Shown here piece after piece: positions 15,649-25,475 of a stretch of 64,000 nucleotides of DNA. Under the pieces are notes generated by a model. It was not told where the DNA came from. It was given only the letters and a program-made list of their open reading frames with translations, and searched no databases. The number at the start of each line of letters is the position of its first letter. The first letter of the stretch is position 1. The position numbers and the translations under genes were made by a program. The stretch comes from Hymenobacter sp. 15J16-1T3B (GTDB lineage Bacteria > Bacteroidota > Bacteroidia > Cytophagales > Hymenobacteraceae), in contig NZ_JAJFAV010000001.1 of NCBI RefSeq assembly GCF_020711235.1, positions 124,001 to 188,000 of the forward strand. The letters are read 5' to 3'.

Positions 15649-17592
15649 ATGCGGTGGATTCCGCTCTGGTTGCTCCTGCTTGGGAGCGTGCTGCCCGCGC
15701 GCGCCCAAGACACGTTAGCCCTGCCCGGGCTACGGCAGCGCCTGCGCGTGCTCCCCGCCGACACCAGCCGGGTGCGGACCCTCAACCAGCTCTGCTACGG
15801 CCTGCACGATGTGGCCCCCACCCGCGCCCTGCCTTACGGGGAGGAAGCCGTAACGCTGGCGCGCCGTCTGCACGACCAGCCCGGCCTGCTCTACAGCCTG
15901 CTCTACCTGGGCAGTTGCTACGCCAACCTCTCCGACGGCCCGCACGCTCTGCAGCTGCAGCAACAGGCCCTCACGCTGGCCCAGCAGCTGCACCACGCCG
16001 ACGGCATCGTGCGCAGCTACGCGGGCATGGGCGGCATTCACCACGAACGCGGCGACACGACCAGCGCCCTGCGCAACTACCGCCTGGGCTTGGAGCACCT
16101 GCGCGAGCCGGGTGTGAGCGTGCGCACCCAGCTCATGCTGCTCGGCAACCTCGGCGGCCTCTCCTTTTACATGGGCCACACCGCCGATGGGCTGCTGTAC
16201 ACCCGCCGCGCCATGCAGCTGGCCCACCAGCACGGCGACCTGAGCGGCGAATCGGTGTACGTGGGGCACCTGGGCACCTACTACCTGCGCCAGGAGCGCC
16301 TCGACGTAGCCGAGGGCCTGCTCCGCAAAGCCTTGACTCTGGCCGAAACCGCCCGTAACCAGCGCGTGGAGGCCAGCCAGCTGACCATGCTGGCCACGGT
16401 GCTGCTGCTGCGCGAGCAAACCGACGAAGCCGAAGAGCTGGCCCGGCGCGCCCTGGCCCTGGCCCGCCGCATCAGCTTCCCCGAGCGCGTGCTCGACGCA
16501 TACGACATCATGGCCGGGGTCAACGAAGTGCGCCAGGACTACGAGCAGGCCTACGGCTGGCGCCAGCTCTACGTGGCCCTGAACGATACGCTCAACAGCC
16601 AGGCCCGGCTGAACACTCTTTCGGCCCTGCAAACGCGCTACGAAACCCGCGCCAAGGAAAACCAGATTCGCCTGCTTACCCAGCGCGGCCAGTTGCAGCA
16701 ACTGCGCAACCGCGTGCTCTGGGCCGTGGTGGCCACGCTGCTGTTGGGCCTGGCCGGCGTGGGGGCGCTGACGTGGAAGCTGCGCCGCAGCCGGCAGGCC
16801 CTGGCCCGGCACCACGCCGCTCTGGAGCAGGCCAACGCCGACACCCGCCGCTTAGCCGCCAGCAAGGACCGGCTTTACTCCATCGTGGCCCACGACCTGC
16901 GCGGGCCGGTCACCTCGTTTGTGGGGGTGACGGAGCTGATTGACTTCTACCTGCGCACCGGCGACGAGGAAGGCCTGCGCCGCTTGCCCACGCAGGTGCG
17001 GCAGTCGGCCCAGCACCTCAACGGCTTGCTCGACAACCTGCTGAACTGGGCCGTGACGCAAACCGGGGAACTGGCCTACGAGCCGGCCGTGCTGCCGCTC
17101 GACGAGCTGCTGCTGCAGGCCACCGAGCTGCACCAGAGCGCTGCCGAGGCCCGGCAGATTACCCTCAGCACCACCGCCCCCGAAGGCTTGGCCGCCTGGG
17201 CCGACGCGCACATGAGCGGCACGGTCTTGCGCAACCTGCTCGGCAACGCCCTGCGCTTCACGCCCCGCGGCGGCAGCATCCACCTCAGCGCCGTGCGCGC
17301 CCCCACCACCGACGAGGTGCTGGTGCAGGTAACGGACACGGGCTCGGGCATGAGCCCCGAGCAGGTGCAGGCCCTGCTGCACCCCGAGCAAGAGCCGGCC
17401 CGCCGCCCCAACGGCCACGCCCGCTCCGGCACCGGCCTGGGCTGGCCCCTGTGCCAGGCCTTCGTGCAGCGGCAAGGCGGCCGCTTGCAGATCAGCAGCA
17501 GGCCCGGGCTGGGCACCACCGTCACGTTTTCGTTGCCGCTGGCCAAGCAGCCGGCCCCGGCCCCAGTCCAACATATTGTTACCTCGGCGTAG
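15649..17592 (+). CDS. TPR-containing sensor histidine kinase
   Basis: 647 residues from the ATG at 15649. A GTG 42 nt upstream is possible, but the ATG gives a clean signal peptide (MRWIPLWLLL...ARAQ). Residues about 25-340 hold tandem tetratricopeptide repeats (ALPYGEEAVTLARRL, HALQLQQQALTLAQQL, AEGLLRKALTLAETA). A transmembrane helix lies at about 355-376, followed by a short coiled coil. The HisKA box IVAHDLRGP places the phosphoacceptor at His415. The ATPase domain has an N-box (LLGNALRF), DTGSGMS and GTGLGWPLC. There is no receiver domain and no response regulator beside it, so the partner is elsewhere. Such kinases with periplasmic TPRs are common in Cytophagales. The signal is unknown. 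Confidence 0.9.
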   Translation: MRWIPLWLLLLGSVLPARAQDTLALPGLRQRLRVLPADTSRVRTLNQLCYGLHDVAPTRALPYGEEAVTLARRLHDQPGLLYSLLYLGSCYANLSDGPHALQLQQQALTLAQQLHHADGIVRSYAGMGGIHHERGDTTSALRNYRLGLEHLREPGVSVRTQLMLLGNLGGLSFYMGHTADGLLYTRRAMQLAHQHGDLSGESVYVGHLGTYYLRQERLDVAEGLLRKALTLAETARNQRVEASQLTMLATVLLLREQTDEAEELARRALALARRISFPERVLDAYDIMAGVNEVRQDYEQAYGWRQLYVALNDTLNSQARLNTLSALQTRYETRAKENQIRLLTQRGQLQQLRNRVLWAVVATLLLGLAGVGALTWKLRRSRQALARHHAALEQANADTRRLAASKDRLYSIVAHDLRGPVTSFVGVTELIDFYLRTGDEEGLRRLPTQVRQSAQHLNGLLDNLLNWAVTQTGELAYEPAVLPLDELLLQATELHQSAAEARQITLSTTAPEGLAAWADAHMSGTVLRNLLGNALRFTPRGGSIHLSAVRAPTTDEVLVQVTDTGSGMSPEQVQALLHPEQEPARRPNGHARSGTGLGWPLCQAFVQRQGGRLQISSRPGLGTTVTFSLPLAKQPAPAPVQHIVTSA

Positions 17593-17640
17593 CTTTGGCA
17601 TCGGGGCAATCTGTCCCGGATCAATTGCCTTGTTGCGCTT

Positions 17641-20616
17641 ATGATTACAACGCTACTCCGCTATCGGCGCAGCCCCGCTTGCTGGCTGCTTCTCTTCGTT
17701 TTCTTGCTGGGCACGGGCCAAGCGCGCGCCCAGGCCTGGGACCAGGCGCTGACCGTAGGCAGTGCCCTGCACAACGGCTACGCCCTGGCCAATCACAGCG
17801 TGCTGGATGCCGCCGGCAACACCTACCTGACCGGCACCTTTTCCGGCACCGTGGATTTTGGCGGGCAGCTACTTAGCAGCCCCGCCAACGACGTGTTCGT
17901 GGCCAAAATCAGTCCGGGCGGCGCCTACCTCTGGGCCGTGCGCGGCGGGGGCGTGGGCAACGGGCTGGACGCCACCGCCATTGGGGCCGACGCAGCTGGC
18001 AACGTGTACATTGCCGGCAGCTTTTCGGCCACCAGCGCCACCTTCGGCAGCATCGTGCTGACCACCCCCACCGCCTACGACAACGAGGGCTTCGTGGCCA
18101 AGCTCAGCCCCAGCGGCCAGTGGCTCTGGGCCACCCAAATTCGGGGCACCGGCGCCGTGGCCGTCCGGGGCGTGGCCGTCGACGCCGCCGCGGGGACGGT
18201 CTACATAGCGGGCGGCACGTCGAGCGGGCCCGCTAGCCTTGGCACCGTCACGGTGCCCGCCTACACGGCTTTTGTGGCGCAGCTGAGCACCGCGGGTCAG
18301 TGGCAGTGGGCGCAGACCTCGGGAGGCGTCCACCAAGCCCTAGCCGTGGACGCGACGGGCAACACCTACGTGGCCGGCACCTACTACGGCCTGAACGCCA
18401 GCTTTGGCAGCTACACGCTCACCAGCTCGCAGCAGTACATCACGAAAGCCTACGTGGCCAAGCTTAGCCCCACCGGCCAGTGGCTCTGGGCCACAGGCAA
18501 CAGCGGCGACACGAACGTGGCCGACGTAGCCCTGGACGGCAGCGGCGGCATTTACCTGAGCGGCTCCATCCGGTACGCCGCCACGTTCGGCACCATCACG
18601 CTGCCAACCTCGACTTACCAAAGCGCCTTCGTGGCCAAACTCAACGGCAGCGGGCAGTGGACCTGGGCCCAATGCTCGGGGGGCAGCAGTACGTCGGAGG
18701 CGGCGGGCCACCGCCTGGCGGCCGATGCCACCGGCGCGGTGTACCTGACCGGCCGGCTCTACGGCGCGGCCTCCACGTTTGGCGCCACTGCCATCGACCC
18801 GGGCCCCGAGTTCCGCACGATGGGCCGCATGTTTGTGGCCAAGCTGAGCAGCGCCGGGCAGTGGCTCTGGGCCGTGCGGCCGCCCAGCACCGGCGGCGTC
18901 GGCGCGGCCGGCATTGGCCTGCTGGGCAACACGGCGGTGCTGACCGGCACCTACTGGCAAGCGCCCGTTACCTTCGGCAGCACCGCCCTGGCCAACGGCA
19001 GCGACTACGACGTGTTCGTGGCCCAACTCAGCGCCGCGGGCCAGTGGCAGCTGGCGCGCGGCACCAGCAGCGGCGTGCGCAAGCAAATTACCGCCGTGGC
19101 CTTCGACGCCGCCGGCAACCGCTACGTGGCGGGCTGGTTTAACGGCCGGCTGACGCTGGGCAGCACCACGCTGACCAGCGCCGGCAAAGACTGCTTCGTG
19201 GCCAAGCTCGACGCCGCCGGGCAGTACCTCTGGGCCGCGCAGGCCGGCGGCAGCCGCCTCGACCAGATCAACGCCCTGGGCCTGGACGCGGCCGGCAACG
19301 CCTACGTGGCCGGCGACTTTGCCAGCCCCGACGCCCAGTTCGGCAGCACCACGCTCAGCTCGGCCGGCGGCAACTACCTCGACACCGATGGCTTCGTGGC
19401 CAAGCTCAGCGCCGGCGGGCAATGGCAATGGGCCGTGCGGTTCGGCGGGGCCGCCGATGAGCTGTGCCCGGGCCTGGCCGTCGACGCCAGCGGCAACGCC
19501 AGCATCACCGGCGGCTTTGCCAGCGCCAGCGTGGCCTTCGGCAGCACCACGCTCAGCAACCCCGACGGCATCTACAACCCGGAACTGTACGCGGCCCGCC
19601 TCTCGCCGACGGGCCAATGGCTGTGGGCCGTGCAGGGCGTCGGCTCGGCCCGCGACGTGGGCTACGGCGTGACGCTCGACGCCAGCGGCAACACCTACGT
19701 GACCGGCGACTTCAGCAGCTCAAGCCTGGCCCTCGGCACCGTGGGCCCGCTCACCGGGACGGGCTACAGCACCTTCGTGGCCAAGCTCAACGGCAGCGGG
19801 CAGTGGCAGTGGGGCGCCCACCAGGCCAGCTGCACCGGCTCCAACCTCGCCTTCGACGGCAGCGGCAACCTGTACGTGGCCGGTACCTACTACGGCACGC
19901 CCAATTTCGGCAACGGCCCGCTGCCCTCGGGCGACAGCGCCAACGTGTTCGTGGCCAAGCTGAGCAACGGGCAGTGGCAATGGGGCCTGGGCGCCGGGGC
20001 CACCGGCGTGGAGCGCCTGAACGGCCTGGTGGTGGACGCCGCCGGCAATGCCATTGTCGCCGGCGGTTACGGCAGCAACCGCGCCCGTTTCGGCTCGACT
20101 ACGCTCTACCACGCGGGCGGCACCTACGGCTTCGTGGCCAAAGCTACCCCGGCGGGCCAATGGAGCTGGGCGCAGCCGGTGCCGGGCGCCGGCGCAACGG
20201 CGCTGACCCAGCACGGCGGCGCGCTGTACGTGGCCGGCAACTTCACCACGCCCACGGCCACGTTCGGGCCCTCGGTGCTGAGCAACGGGCCGACAACCTT
20301 CACGGGCTCTTTCCTAGCCAAGCTGCTGGATACGCCGCTGGCCACCCGCGGCGCCGAGGCGGTTCCGGGCTGGGCCACGGCGTATCCGTCGCCCGGCACC
20401 GAGCCGCTCACCGTGCGCCTCGCGCGGGCGCAGTCGGCTCCGCTGGAACTGATTGCGCGCGACGCGCTGGGCCGCGTGCGCCTGCAGCGCACGGTAGCGG
20501 CGGGGGTGGGCCAGACCCTGACACTGCCCGAAGCGGCCGCCTGGCCCGCCGGCGTGTACCTGCTCACGGTGCGCCAGGGCGCGCAGCAGCAAGTGCTGAA
20601 AGTGGTGCGCCAATAA
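17641..20616 (+). CDS. Giant secreted propeller-repeat protein with T9SS sorting domain (1)
   Basis: 991 residues. A signal peptide (1-30, cleavage ARA-Q) is followed by 14 tandem units of about 60 residues. Each carries a GQWxWA core (first unit AQAWDQA, last AGQWSWAQ), a DAAGNxYVxGxF segment and an FGSTTL-FVAKLS segment. This is the SBBP/beta-propeller-like pattern. About residues 905-991 form a type A T9SS C-terminal domain (AYPSPGTEPL, DALGRVRLQR, WPAGVYLLTV, LKVVRQ). The protein is expected to cross the outer membrane through the type IX system and be released or anchored, perhaps as an adhesin or sugar/metal-binding surface protein. Its C-terminal 50 codons are almost identical to those of the next gene. 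Confidence 0.85.
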   Translation: MITTLLRYRRSPACWLLLFVFLLGTGQARAQAWDQALTVGSALHNGYALANHSVLDAAGNTYLTGTFSGTVDFGGQLLSSPANDVFVAKISPGGAYLWAVRGGGVGNGLDATAIGADAAGNVYIAGSFSATSATFGSIVLTTPTAYDNEGFVAKLSPSGQWLWATQIRGTGAVAVRGVAVDAAAGTVYIAGGTSSGPASLGTVTVPAYTAFVAQLSTAGQWQWAQTSGGVHQALAVDATGNTYVAGTYYGLNASFGSYTLTSSQQYITKAYVAKLSPTGQWLWATGNSGDTNVADVALDGSGGIYLSGSIRYAATFGTITLPTSTYQSAFVAKLNGSGQWTWAQCSGGSSTSEAAGHRLAADATGAVYLTGRLYGAASTFGATAIDPGPEFRTMGRMFVAKLSSAGQWLWAVRPPSTGGVGAAGIGLLGNTAVLTGTYWQAPVTFGSTALANGSDYDVFVAQLSAAGQWQLARGTSSGVRKQITAVAFDAAGNRYVAGWFNGRLTLGSTTLTSAGKDCFVAKLDAAGQYLWAAQAGGSRLDQINALGLDAAGNAYVAGDFASPDAQFGSTTLSSAGGNYLDTDGFVAKLSAGGQWQWAVRFGGAADELCPGLAVDASGNASITGGFASASVAFGSTTLSNPDGIYNPELYAARLSPTGQWLWAVQGVGSARDVGYGVTLDASGNTYVTGDFSSSSLALGTVGPLTGTGYSTFVAKLNGSGQWQWGAHQASCTGSNLAFDGSGNLYVAGTYYGTPNFGNGPLPSGDSANVFVAKLSNGQWQWGLGAGATGVERLNGLVVDAAGNAIVAGGYGSNRARFGSTTLYHAGGTYGFVAKATPAGQWSWAQPVPGAGATALTQHGGALYVAGNFTTPTATFGPSVLSNGPTTFTGSFLAKLLDTPLATRGAEAVPGWATAYPSPGTEPLTVRLARAQSAPLELIARDALGRVRLQRTVAAGVGQTLTLPEAAAWPAGVYLLTVRQGAQQQVLKVVRQ

Positions 20617-20700
20617 TTCATTCTGCCAGCTGCTTATCCGCTCCCCCGCAAACCGGCGTCAGGCGCCGCGGACGGCAGCCACGGCTCTTTTTCCTGCTTT

Positions 20701-23667
20701 ATGACTCGTTCGTTATTTTTTCTGCTGCACAGCCTCTCGCTGCTGATGCTGCTGGCCGCGGCCCCGCTGCAGGCCCAAACCTGGGACTGGAGCCGCGCCA
20801 TCGGCGCCTCGGCCGCCAACGGCTCGACCTACAGCCAACGCTCCACTACCGACGCCGCCGGCAACTCCTACCTGACGGGCTACTTCGTCGGCACGGTGGT
20901 GTTCGGTACGACTACCCTGAGCAGCCTAGACCGCTTCGGCGCGCTCTTCGTGGCCAAAGCCAGCCCGAGCGGGCAGTGGCTTTGGGCCGCGCAGGCGTCC
21001 GTCGCCAGCGGGCAGGATATTGCCGTGGATGCGGCCGGCAACGTGTACGTGACCGGCAGTTTCACGGGGCCAAGCGCCACCGTCGGTAGCACCACCCTCA
21101 CCAGCACCAGCACGGCCTCGTACCCGTCGACGGCTTTCGTAGCCAAGCTCAACAGCGCGGGCCAGTGGCTCTGGGCCGCGCAGAATACCGGTACGGGCGC
21201 CCTAAGTGCCATGCGGCTGGCGGTGGATGCGGCTGGCAGCGCTTACGTTACGGGAGCATTCTTCACGGGCACCGCCACCTTCGGCGCCACCACGCTCACC
21301 GGGGTCAGCCCCAACCCCGAGCCCTACGTGGCCAAGCTCAGCCCCAGCGGGCAGTGGCTCTGGGCCGTGCAAGGCAGCGGCACAGGCTACGACGTGGGCT
21401 CGGCGCTGGCAGCCGACCCGGCGGGCGGCGTGGTGGTGGCGGGCACGTTCAACAGCCCGACGCTGACGCTGGGCACCAGCACGCTAACCACGGCCGGCGC
21501 CCCCGATTCCGACTTGTTCGTGGCCAAGCTCAGCGCCGCCGGCCAGTGGCAGTGGGTCAACAAGGTCAGCGGCAGCCTCTCGGAATACCCGGATGCGCTG
21601 ACGGCCGATGCCAACGGCAATTTCTACCTCGCGGGCAGTTTTAACGGGAGCAGCCTGGTAGTGGGCAGCTCCACCTTTGGCAACAGCGGCGGCACCGACC
21701 TGTTCGTGGCCAAGCTCAGCGCCGCCGGCCAGTGGCAATGGGCCGTGAAGGCCGGCGGCAACGAAAGCGACAAGCCAGCTGCCGTGCGGACCGACGCGGC
21801 CGGCACCGTGTACGTGGCGGGCACCTTCGCCAGCACTGGCGTTACGCTGGGCAGCACCACGCTCAGCAACACCGCGGGCGGCAATTTCGTGGCCCGGCTT
21901 AGCAGCGGCGGCCAGTGGCTCTGGGCCACCAATGCCGGCACCGGCATCACCACCGGGCTGGGCCTGGATGCCAGCGGCAATATGTTCGTGAGCGGCGCCT
22001 ACGTGAGCGACATGACCCTGGGCAGCACTGTGCTCAGCGGCAGCAGCAGTTTCAGCGTTTACCTGGCCCAGCTCAGCGGCAGCGGGCAGTGGCAGTGGGC
22101 CCTGGTCAACAACAGCGGCAGCGTCAAGCAAACCTTCGCCACGGCCACCGACGCCAGCGGCAATGCGTACGTGGTCGGCGCGTTCCTGGGCACCTGCGCC
22201 TTCGGCAGTACCACGCTCACTTCCGGCGGGCAGTACGACGCCTACGTGGCCAAAATGGACCCCACCGGGCAGTGGCTCTGGGTCGTGCGCCTCGGGGGCA
22301 GCGGCGCCGAAGAGGCGCACGGCGTAGCCGTGGACGCGGCCGGCAACGTGTACGTGGCGGGGCAGTTCAACAGCCAGAGCATGTTCGTGGGCACCACCGC
22401 GCTGGGCAACTCGGGCGGCAACGACGTGTTCGTAGCCAAGCTCAACGGCGCGGGCCAGTGGCAGTGGGCCGTGAAAGCCGGCGGCAACGGGTTCGACTCC
22501 GCCACCGGCATTGCCGCCGACGCCGCCGGCAACCTGAGCGTGGCAGGCTACCTCAGCGGCAACAGCACCGTGTTCGGCACTTTCAGCCTGAATACCCTGG
22601 GCGCTTCCGATGGTTTTGTGGCCCGGCTCAGCAGCAGCGGCCAGTGGCTCTGGGTGCGGCAGGTCGGCGGCCCCCTCTCCGACTACGCCCTGAGCACCTG
22701 CCTGGACGCGGCGGGCAATACCTACGTCGGGGGCTACTTCGGCAGCCCGACGCTGACGCTGGACAGCCAGACGCTCACCAACCGCGGCTACAACAACGCC
22801 TTCGTCGGCAAGCTCAACGCCAACGGCATCTGGCAGTGGAGCCAGTCGGCCGGCGGCGGCGGCGGCGACGGGGCCACGGCCCTGGGCCTCGATGCAGCCG
22901 GCAACCTGTTCGTGGCCGGTTCCTTCAGCAGCCGCAGCGCCACGTTCGGTAGCTTCACGCTGGCCTCGGCCGACAGCAGCGACCTGTTCGTGGCCCGGCT
23001 CAGCACCGGGGGGCAGTGGCAATGGGTCAGCAAGGCCGGCACCACCGGCTCCCACGACCTGAACGGCCTGGCCGTCGACGCCGGCGGCAACGCCTACGTG
23101 ACGGGCCGCTACCGGGGCCGCAGCCTCGATTTTGGCAACCACGTGCTACCCAGCAGCGGCTTATACGCCGATATGTACGTGGCCAAAATCGATGGAGCAG
23201 GCCAGTGGCAGTGGGCTACGCGCGGCGGCGGCACGGGCAGCAGCGTCGGGTACGGCGTGGCCGTCGACGGCAACGGCAACGCCTACGTGGCCGGCACCTA
23301 CAGCTACGGCCCGCTCACGCTCGGCGCCACCACGCTCGACGGCGGCTTGGGCTACAACGACACCGGCTTCCTGGCCCGGGTGTCGACCACCGTGACGGCC
23401 ACCAGGGCCGCCGCGGGCCGCGCCCAGCTGGCCGAGGCCTACCCCAACCCGTTCGGCCAGACGCTGGCCGTGCAGCTGCCGCAGGGCGGGCCGACCGAGT
23501 TGCGCCTGACCGATGCGCTGGGCCGCGTGCGGCTGCAGCGCCGCGTGGTGGCAGGGGCGGGCCAAACCGTGGTGCTGCCCGAAGCGGCCGCTTGGCCCGC
23601 GGGCGTGTACCTGCTCACCGTGCGCCAGGGCGCGCAGCAGCAGGTGCTGAAAGTGGTGCGCCGGTAG
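20701..23667 (+). CDS. Giant secreted propeller-repeat protein with T9SS sorting domain (2)
   Basis: 988 residues, a close paralogue of the gene ending 84 nt upstream. The signal peptide occupies residues 1-26 (ends LQAQ). Again exactly 14 units can be counted, from AQTWDWS to AGQWQWATRGGG, each with the DAAGNxYVxG and FGxTTL blocks. From about residue 913 a T9SS type A domain follows (AYPNPFGQTLAV, LGRVRLQRRV, LPEAAAWPAGVYLL, LKVVRR). The C-terminal coding segment matches the preceding gene nearly base for base. That suggests recent duplication or gene conversion of the sorting tag, while the repeat bodies have diverged. A GC-rich hairpin follows the stop. Confidence 0.85.
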   Translation: MTRSLFFLLHSLSLLMLLAAAPLQAQTWDWSRAIGASAANGSTYSQRSTTDAAGNSYLTGYFVGTVVFGTTTLSSLDRFGALFVAKASPSGQWLWAAQASVASGQDIAVDAAGNVYVTGSFTGPSATVGSTTLTSTSTASYPSTAFVAKLNSAGQWLWAAQNTGTGALSAMRLAVDAAGSAYVTGAFFTGTATFGATTLTGVSPNPEPYVAKLSPSGQWLWAVQGSGTGYDVGSALAADPAGGVVVAGTFNSPTLTLGTSTLTTAGAPDSDLFVAKLSAAGQWQWVNKVSGSLSEYPDALTADANGNFYLAGSFNGSSLVVGSSTFGNSGGTDLFVAKLSAAGQWQWAVKAGGNESDKPAAVRTDAAGTVYVAGTFASTGVTLGSTTLSNTAGGNFVARLSSGGQWLWATNAGTGITTGLGLDASGNMFVSGAYVSDMTLGSTVLSGSSSFSVYLAQLSGSGQWQWALVNNSGSVKQTFATATDASGNAYVVGAFLGTCAFGSTTLTSGGQYDAYVAKMDPTGQWLWVVRLGGSGAEEAHGVAVDAAGNVYVAGQFNSQSMFVGTTALGNSGGNDVFVAKLNGAGQWQWAVKAGGNGFDSATGIAADAAGNLSVAGYLSGNSTVFGTFSLNTLGASDGFVARLSSSGQWLWVRQVGGPLSDYALSTCLDAAGNTYVGGYFGSPTLTLDSQTLTNRGYNNAFVGKLNANGIWQWSQSAGGGGGDGATALGLDAAGNLFVAGSFSSRSATFGSFTLASADSSDLFVARLSTGGQWQWVSKAGTTGSHDLNGLAVDAGGNAYVTGRYRGRSLDFGNHVLPSSGLYADMYVAKIDGAGQWQWATRGGGTGSSVGYGVAVDGNGNAYVAGTYSYGPLTLGATTLDGGLGYNDTGFLARVSTTVTATRAAAGRAQLAEAYPNPFGQTLAVQLPQGGPTELRLTDALGRVRLQRRVVAGAGQTVVLPEAAAWPAGVYLLTVRQGAQQQVLKVVRR

Positions 23668-23694
23668 CACCGCCCCAGCCGCCTCAACTTGTTC

Positions 23695-23728
23695 CGGGCC
23701 CGCCGCAGTACCCGCTGCGGCGGGCCCG
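23695..23728. terminator. GC-rich hairpin after the second T9SS gene
   Basis: CGGGCCCGCCGCAG (23695-23708) pairs exactly with CTGCGGCGGGCCCG (23715-23728), loop of 6 nt. It is 27 nt past the stop. No T tract follows, so it may protect the 3' end or slow polymerase rather than terminate alone. Confidence 0.5.
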
Positions 23729-23766
23729 ACTGCGTTTAGCCGGCGTTTCCGACCTTTGCCCGCGTT

Positions 23767-24543
23767 ATGGTACAGCTGAACTTTCGCGAACAAGGCCAGG
23801 GCCGGCCGCTGGTTATCCTGCACGGCCTGTTCGGCACCCTCGACAACTGGCAGACGCTGGCCCGGCAGTGGGCCGAGCACTTCCGCGTCATCCTGGTGGA
23901 CTTGCGCAACCACGGCCGCTCCCCGCACGCGCCCGAGCACACCTACGCCGTCATGGCCGAGGACCTGCGCGGCCTCTTCGACCAGCTCCAGCTTCCGGCC
24001 GACACCACCCTGATGGGCCACAGCATGGGCGGCAAAGTAGCCATGCGCTTCGCCCTCGACCACCCCGCGCGCCTGGGCAAGCTCATCGTGGTCGACATTG
24101 CTCCGCGCTTCTCCGACATGGAGCACCAAGACGACATCGTGGAGGGCCTGAACGCGGTTGATTTCAGCACCATTCAGGACCGGCAGCAGGCCGACGCGGC
24201 CCTGGCCCGGCACATTCACTCGGTGGGCGTGCGGCAGTTTCTGCTCAAAAACCTCTACCGCCGCGAGGACAACACCTTCGCCTGGCGCATCAACCTGCCG
24301 GTGCTCACGGCGGGCCTGGCGGCCGTGGGCGAAGAAATTACCGCCGCCGAGCCATTTCTGAAGCCGGCCCTGTTTATCCGCGGCGGCAAGTCGGACTACG
24401 TGACCACCGAGGACAAGCTGCACGGCATCCCGGCCCTGTTCCCGAATTCGCAGGTGGAAACCATCGTCGACGCCGGCCACTGGGTGCACGCCGAAAAGCC
24501 CCAGGAAATGTTCGAGCTGGTGACGGCCTTCGTCAATAGCTAA
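23767..24543 (+). CDS. Alpha/beta-fold hydrolase (YbfF-like esterase)
   Basis: 258 residues, ATG start. Motifs in order: HGLFGTLDNWQTLARQW near residue 19, VDLRNHGRSPHAPEHTY, the nucleophile elbow GHSMGGKVAM, IVVDIAPRF, RGGKSDYV with the acidic residue, and HWVHAEKP with the catalytic His. The FGTLDNW and DLRNHGRSPH patterns match the YbfF/acyl-thioesterase subgroup of short-chain esterases. The natural substrate is unknown. It is a cytoplasmic enzyme (no signal peptide) inserted together with the next gene between the second and third T9SS paralogues. A GACCTTTG element about 10 nt upstream resembles a -7 box but has no convincing -33 partner. Confidence 0.87.
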   Translation: MVQLNFREQGQGRPLVILHGLFGTLDNWQTLARQWAEHFRVILVDLRNHGRSPHAPEHTYAVMAEDLRGLFDQLQLPADTTLMGHSMGGKVAMRFALDHPARLGKLIVVDIAPRFSDMEHQDDIVEGLNAVDFSTIQDRQQADAALARHIHSVGVRQFLLKNLYRREDNTFAWRINLPVLTAGLAAVGEEITAAEPFLKPALFIRGGKSDYVTTEDKLHGIPALFPNSQVETIVDAGHWVHAEKPQEMFELVTAFVNS

Positions 24544-24620
24544 CGGCTGATTCCCTGTTCATTCGGCCGCTTCATCGAACGAGCCGCCCGCTACCTCTTC
24601 ACCAATCCAGCCACGTTCCC

Positions 24621-25322
24621 TTGCCTACGCTCTACCTCATTCCCACGGTGCTGGCCGACGACACGGCCGCGCAGGTGCTGCCCCCGCAGGTGCCGGCGCA
24701 AGTGGCAGCGCTGCGCTATTTTCTGGTCGAAAACGCCCGCACGGCCCGGCGCTTCATCAAGCAGGTGGCCCCGGCGCAGGTTATCGAAGAGCTGCGGATT
24801 TCGGTCATCGACAAGGACTCGACGGACGCGCAGGTAAAGGCCGCGCTGCAGGTCATGCTCAAGGACGACCTCGACGCCGGAGTGCTGTCGGAAGCCGGCT
24901 GCCCGGGCATTGCCGACCCCGGCGCCCTGCTGGCCCGGGAGGCGCACCGCGTGGGCATTCGGGTGGTGCCGCTGGTGGGGCCCTCCTCGCTGCTGCTGGC
25001 GCTGATGGGCTCGGGCATGAACGGGCAGAGCTTTGCCTTCCACGGCTACTTGCCCATCGAGCGGGCCAAGCGCACAGCCGCCCTCAAGCAGCTGGAGCGG
25101 CAGGCCGCGCAGCAGACGCAGCTGTTCATCGAGACGCCCTACCGCAACGGGCAGCTGCTGGAAGACGTGCTGGCCGCCCTGCAGCCCAACACCCGCCTCT
25201 GCATTGCCGCCAACCTGACGGCCCCCAACGAGTACCTGCGCACCGACACGGTGGCCGGCTGGAAAAAGCACGGCCTGCCCGACATACACAAGCAGCCCGC
25301 GGTGTTTCTGCTCGGGGCGTAG
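24621..25322 (+). CDS. RsmI-like SAM-dependent methyltransferase
   Basis: 233 residues from a TTG at 24621 (MPTLYLIPTVL). No ATG precedes the first conserved strand. Features of the tetrapyrrole-methylase fold are present: LSEAGCPGIADPGALLAREAH, VVPLVGPSSLLLALMGSGMNGQ, FAFHGYLPIERAKR and QLFIETPYRNGQLLED. This is the short Bacteroidota relative of RsmI, the enzyme that 2'-O-methylates C1402 of 16S rRNA in E. coli. Whether the short form has the same target is inferred from the motifs only. A hairpin (25370-25395) lies downstream. Confidence 0.88.
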   Translation: MPTLYLIPTVLADDTAAQVLPPQVPAQVAALRYFLVENARTARRFIKQVAPAQVIEELRISVIDKDSTDAQVKAALQVMLKDDLDAGVLSEAGCPGIADPGALLAREAHRVGIRVVPLVGPSSLLLALMGSGMNGQSFAFHGYLPIERAKRTAALKQLERQAAQQTQLFIETPYRNGQLLEDVLAALQPNTRLCIAANLTAPNEYLRTDTVAGWKKHGLPDIHKQPAVFLLGA

Positions 25323-25369
25323 TCGCGCCGCGGCTGGCTTCGGCCGGTTTCACCACGGGTAGTACCAAG

Positions 25370-25395
25370 CGGCTCCGGAATTCTACCCGGAGCCG
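25370..25395 (+). terminator. Hairpin after the RsmI-like gene
   Basis: CGGCTCCGG (25370-25378) pairs with CCGGAGCCG (25387-25395), loop of 8 nt, followed by AATTATTTAT. It is a plausible terminator separating this gene from the third T9SS gene. Confidence 0.55.
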
Positions 25396-25475
25396 AATTA
25401 TTTATAGGCCATTCCCTATCCAGTACTATCCGCGGCTCCTTATTTTTGTCTTTCATATTCACTTCCGATTGGCTT

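Noticed and set aside
21484-23142. Long minus-strand open frames opposite the propeller-repeat genes (also 18340-19617, 23161-24489 and 25488-27836)
   Set aside because: They arise from the codon pattern of the repeats and GC-rich third positions. No recognisable motif, and compositions are typical of shadow frames.
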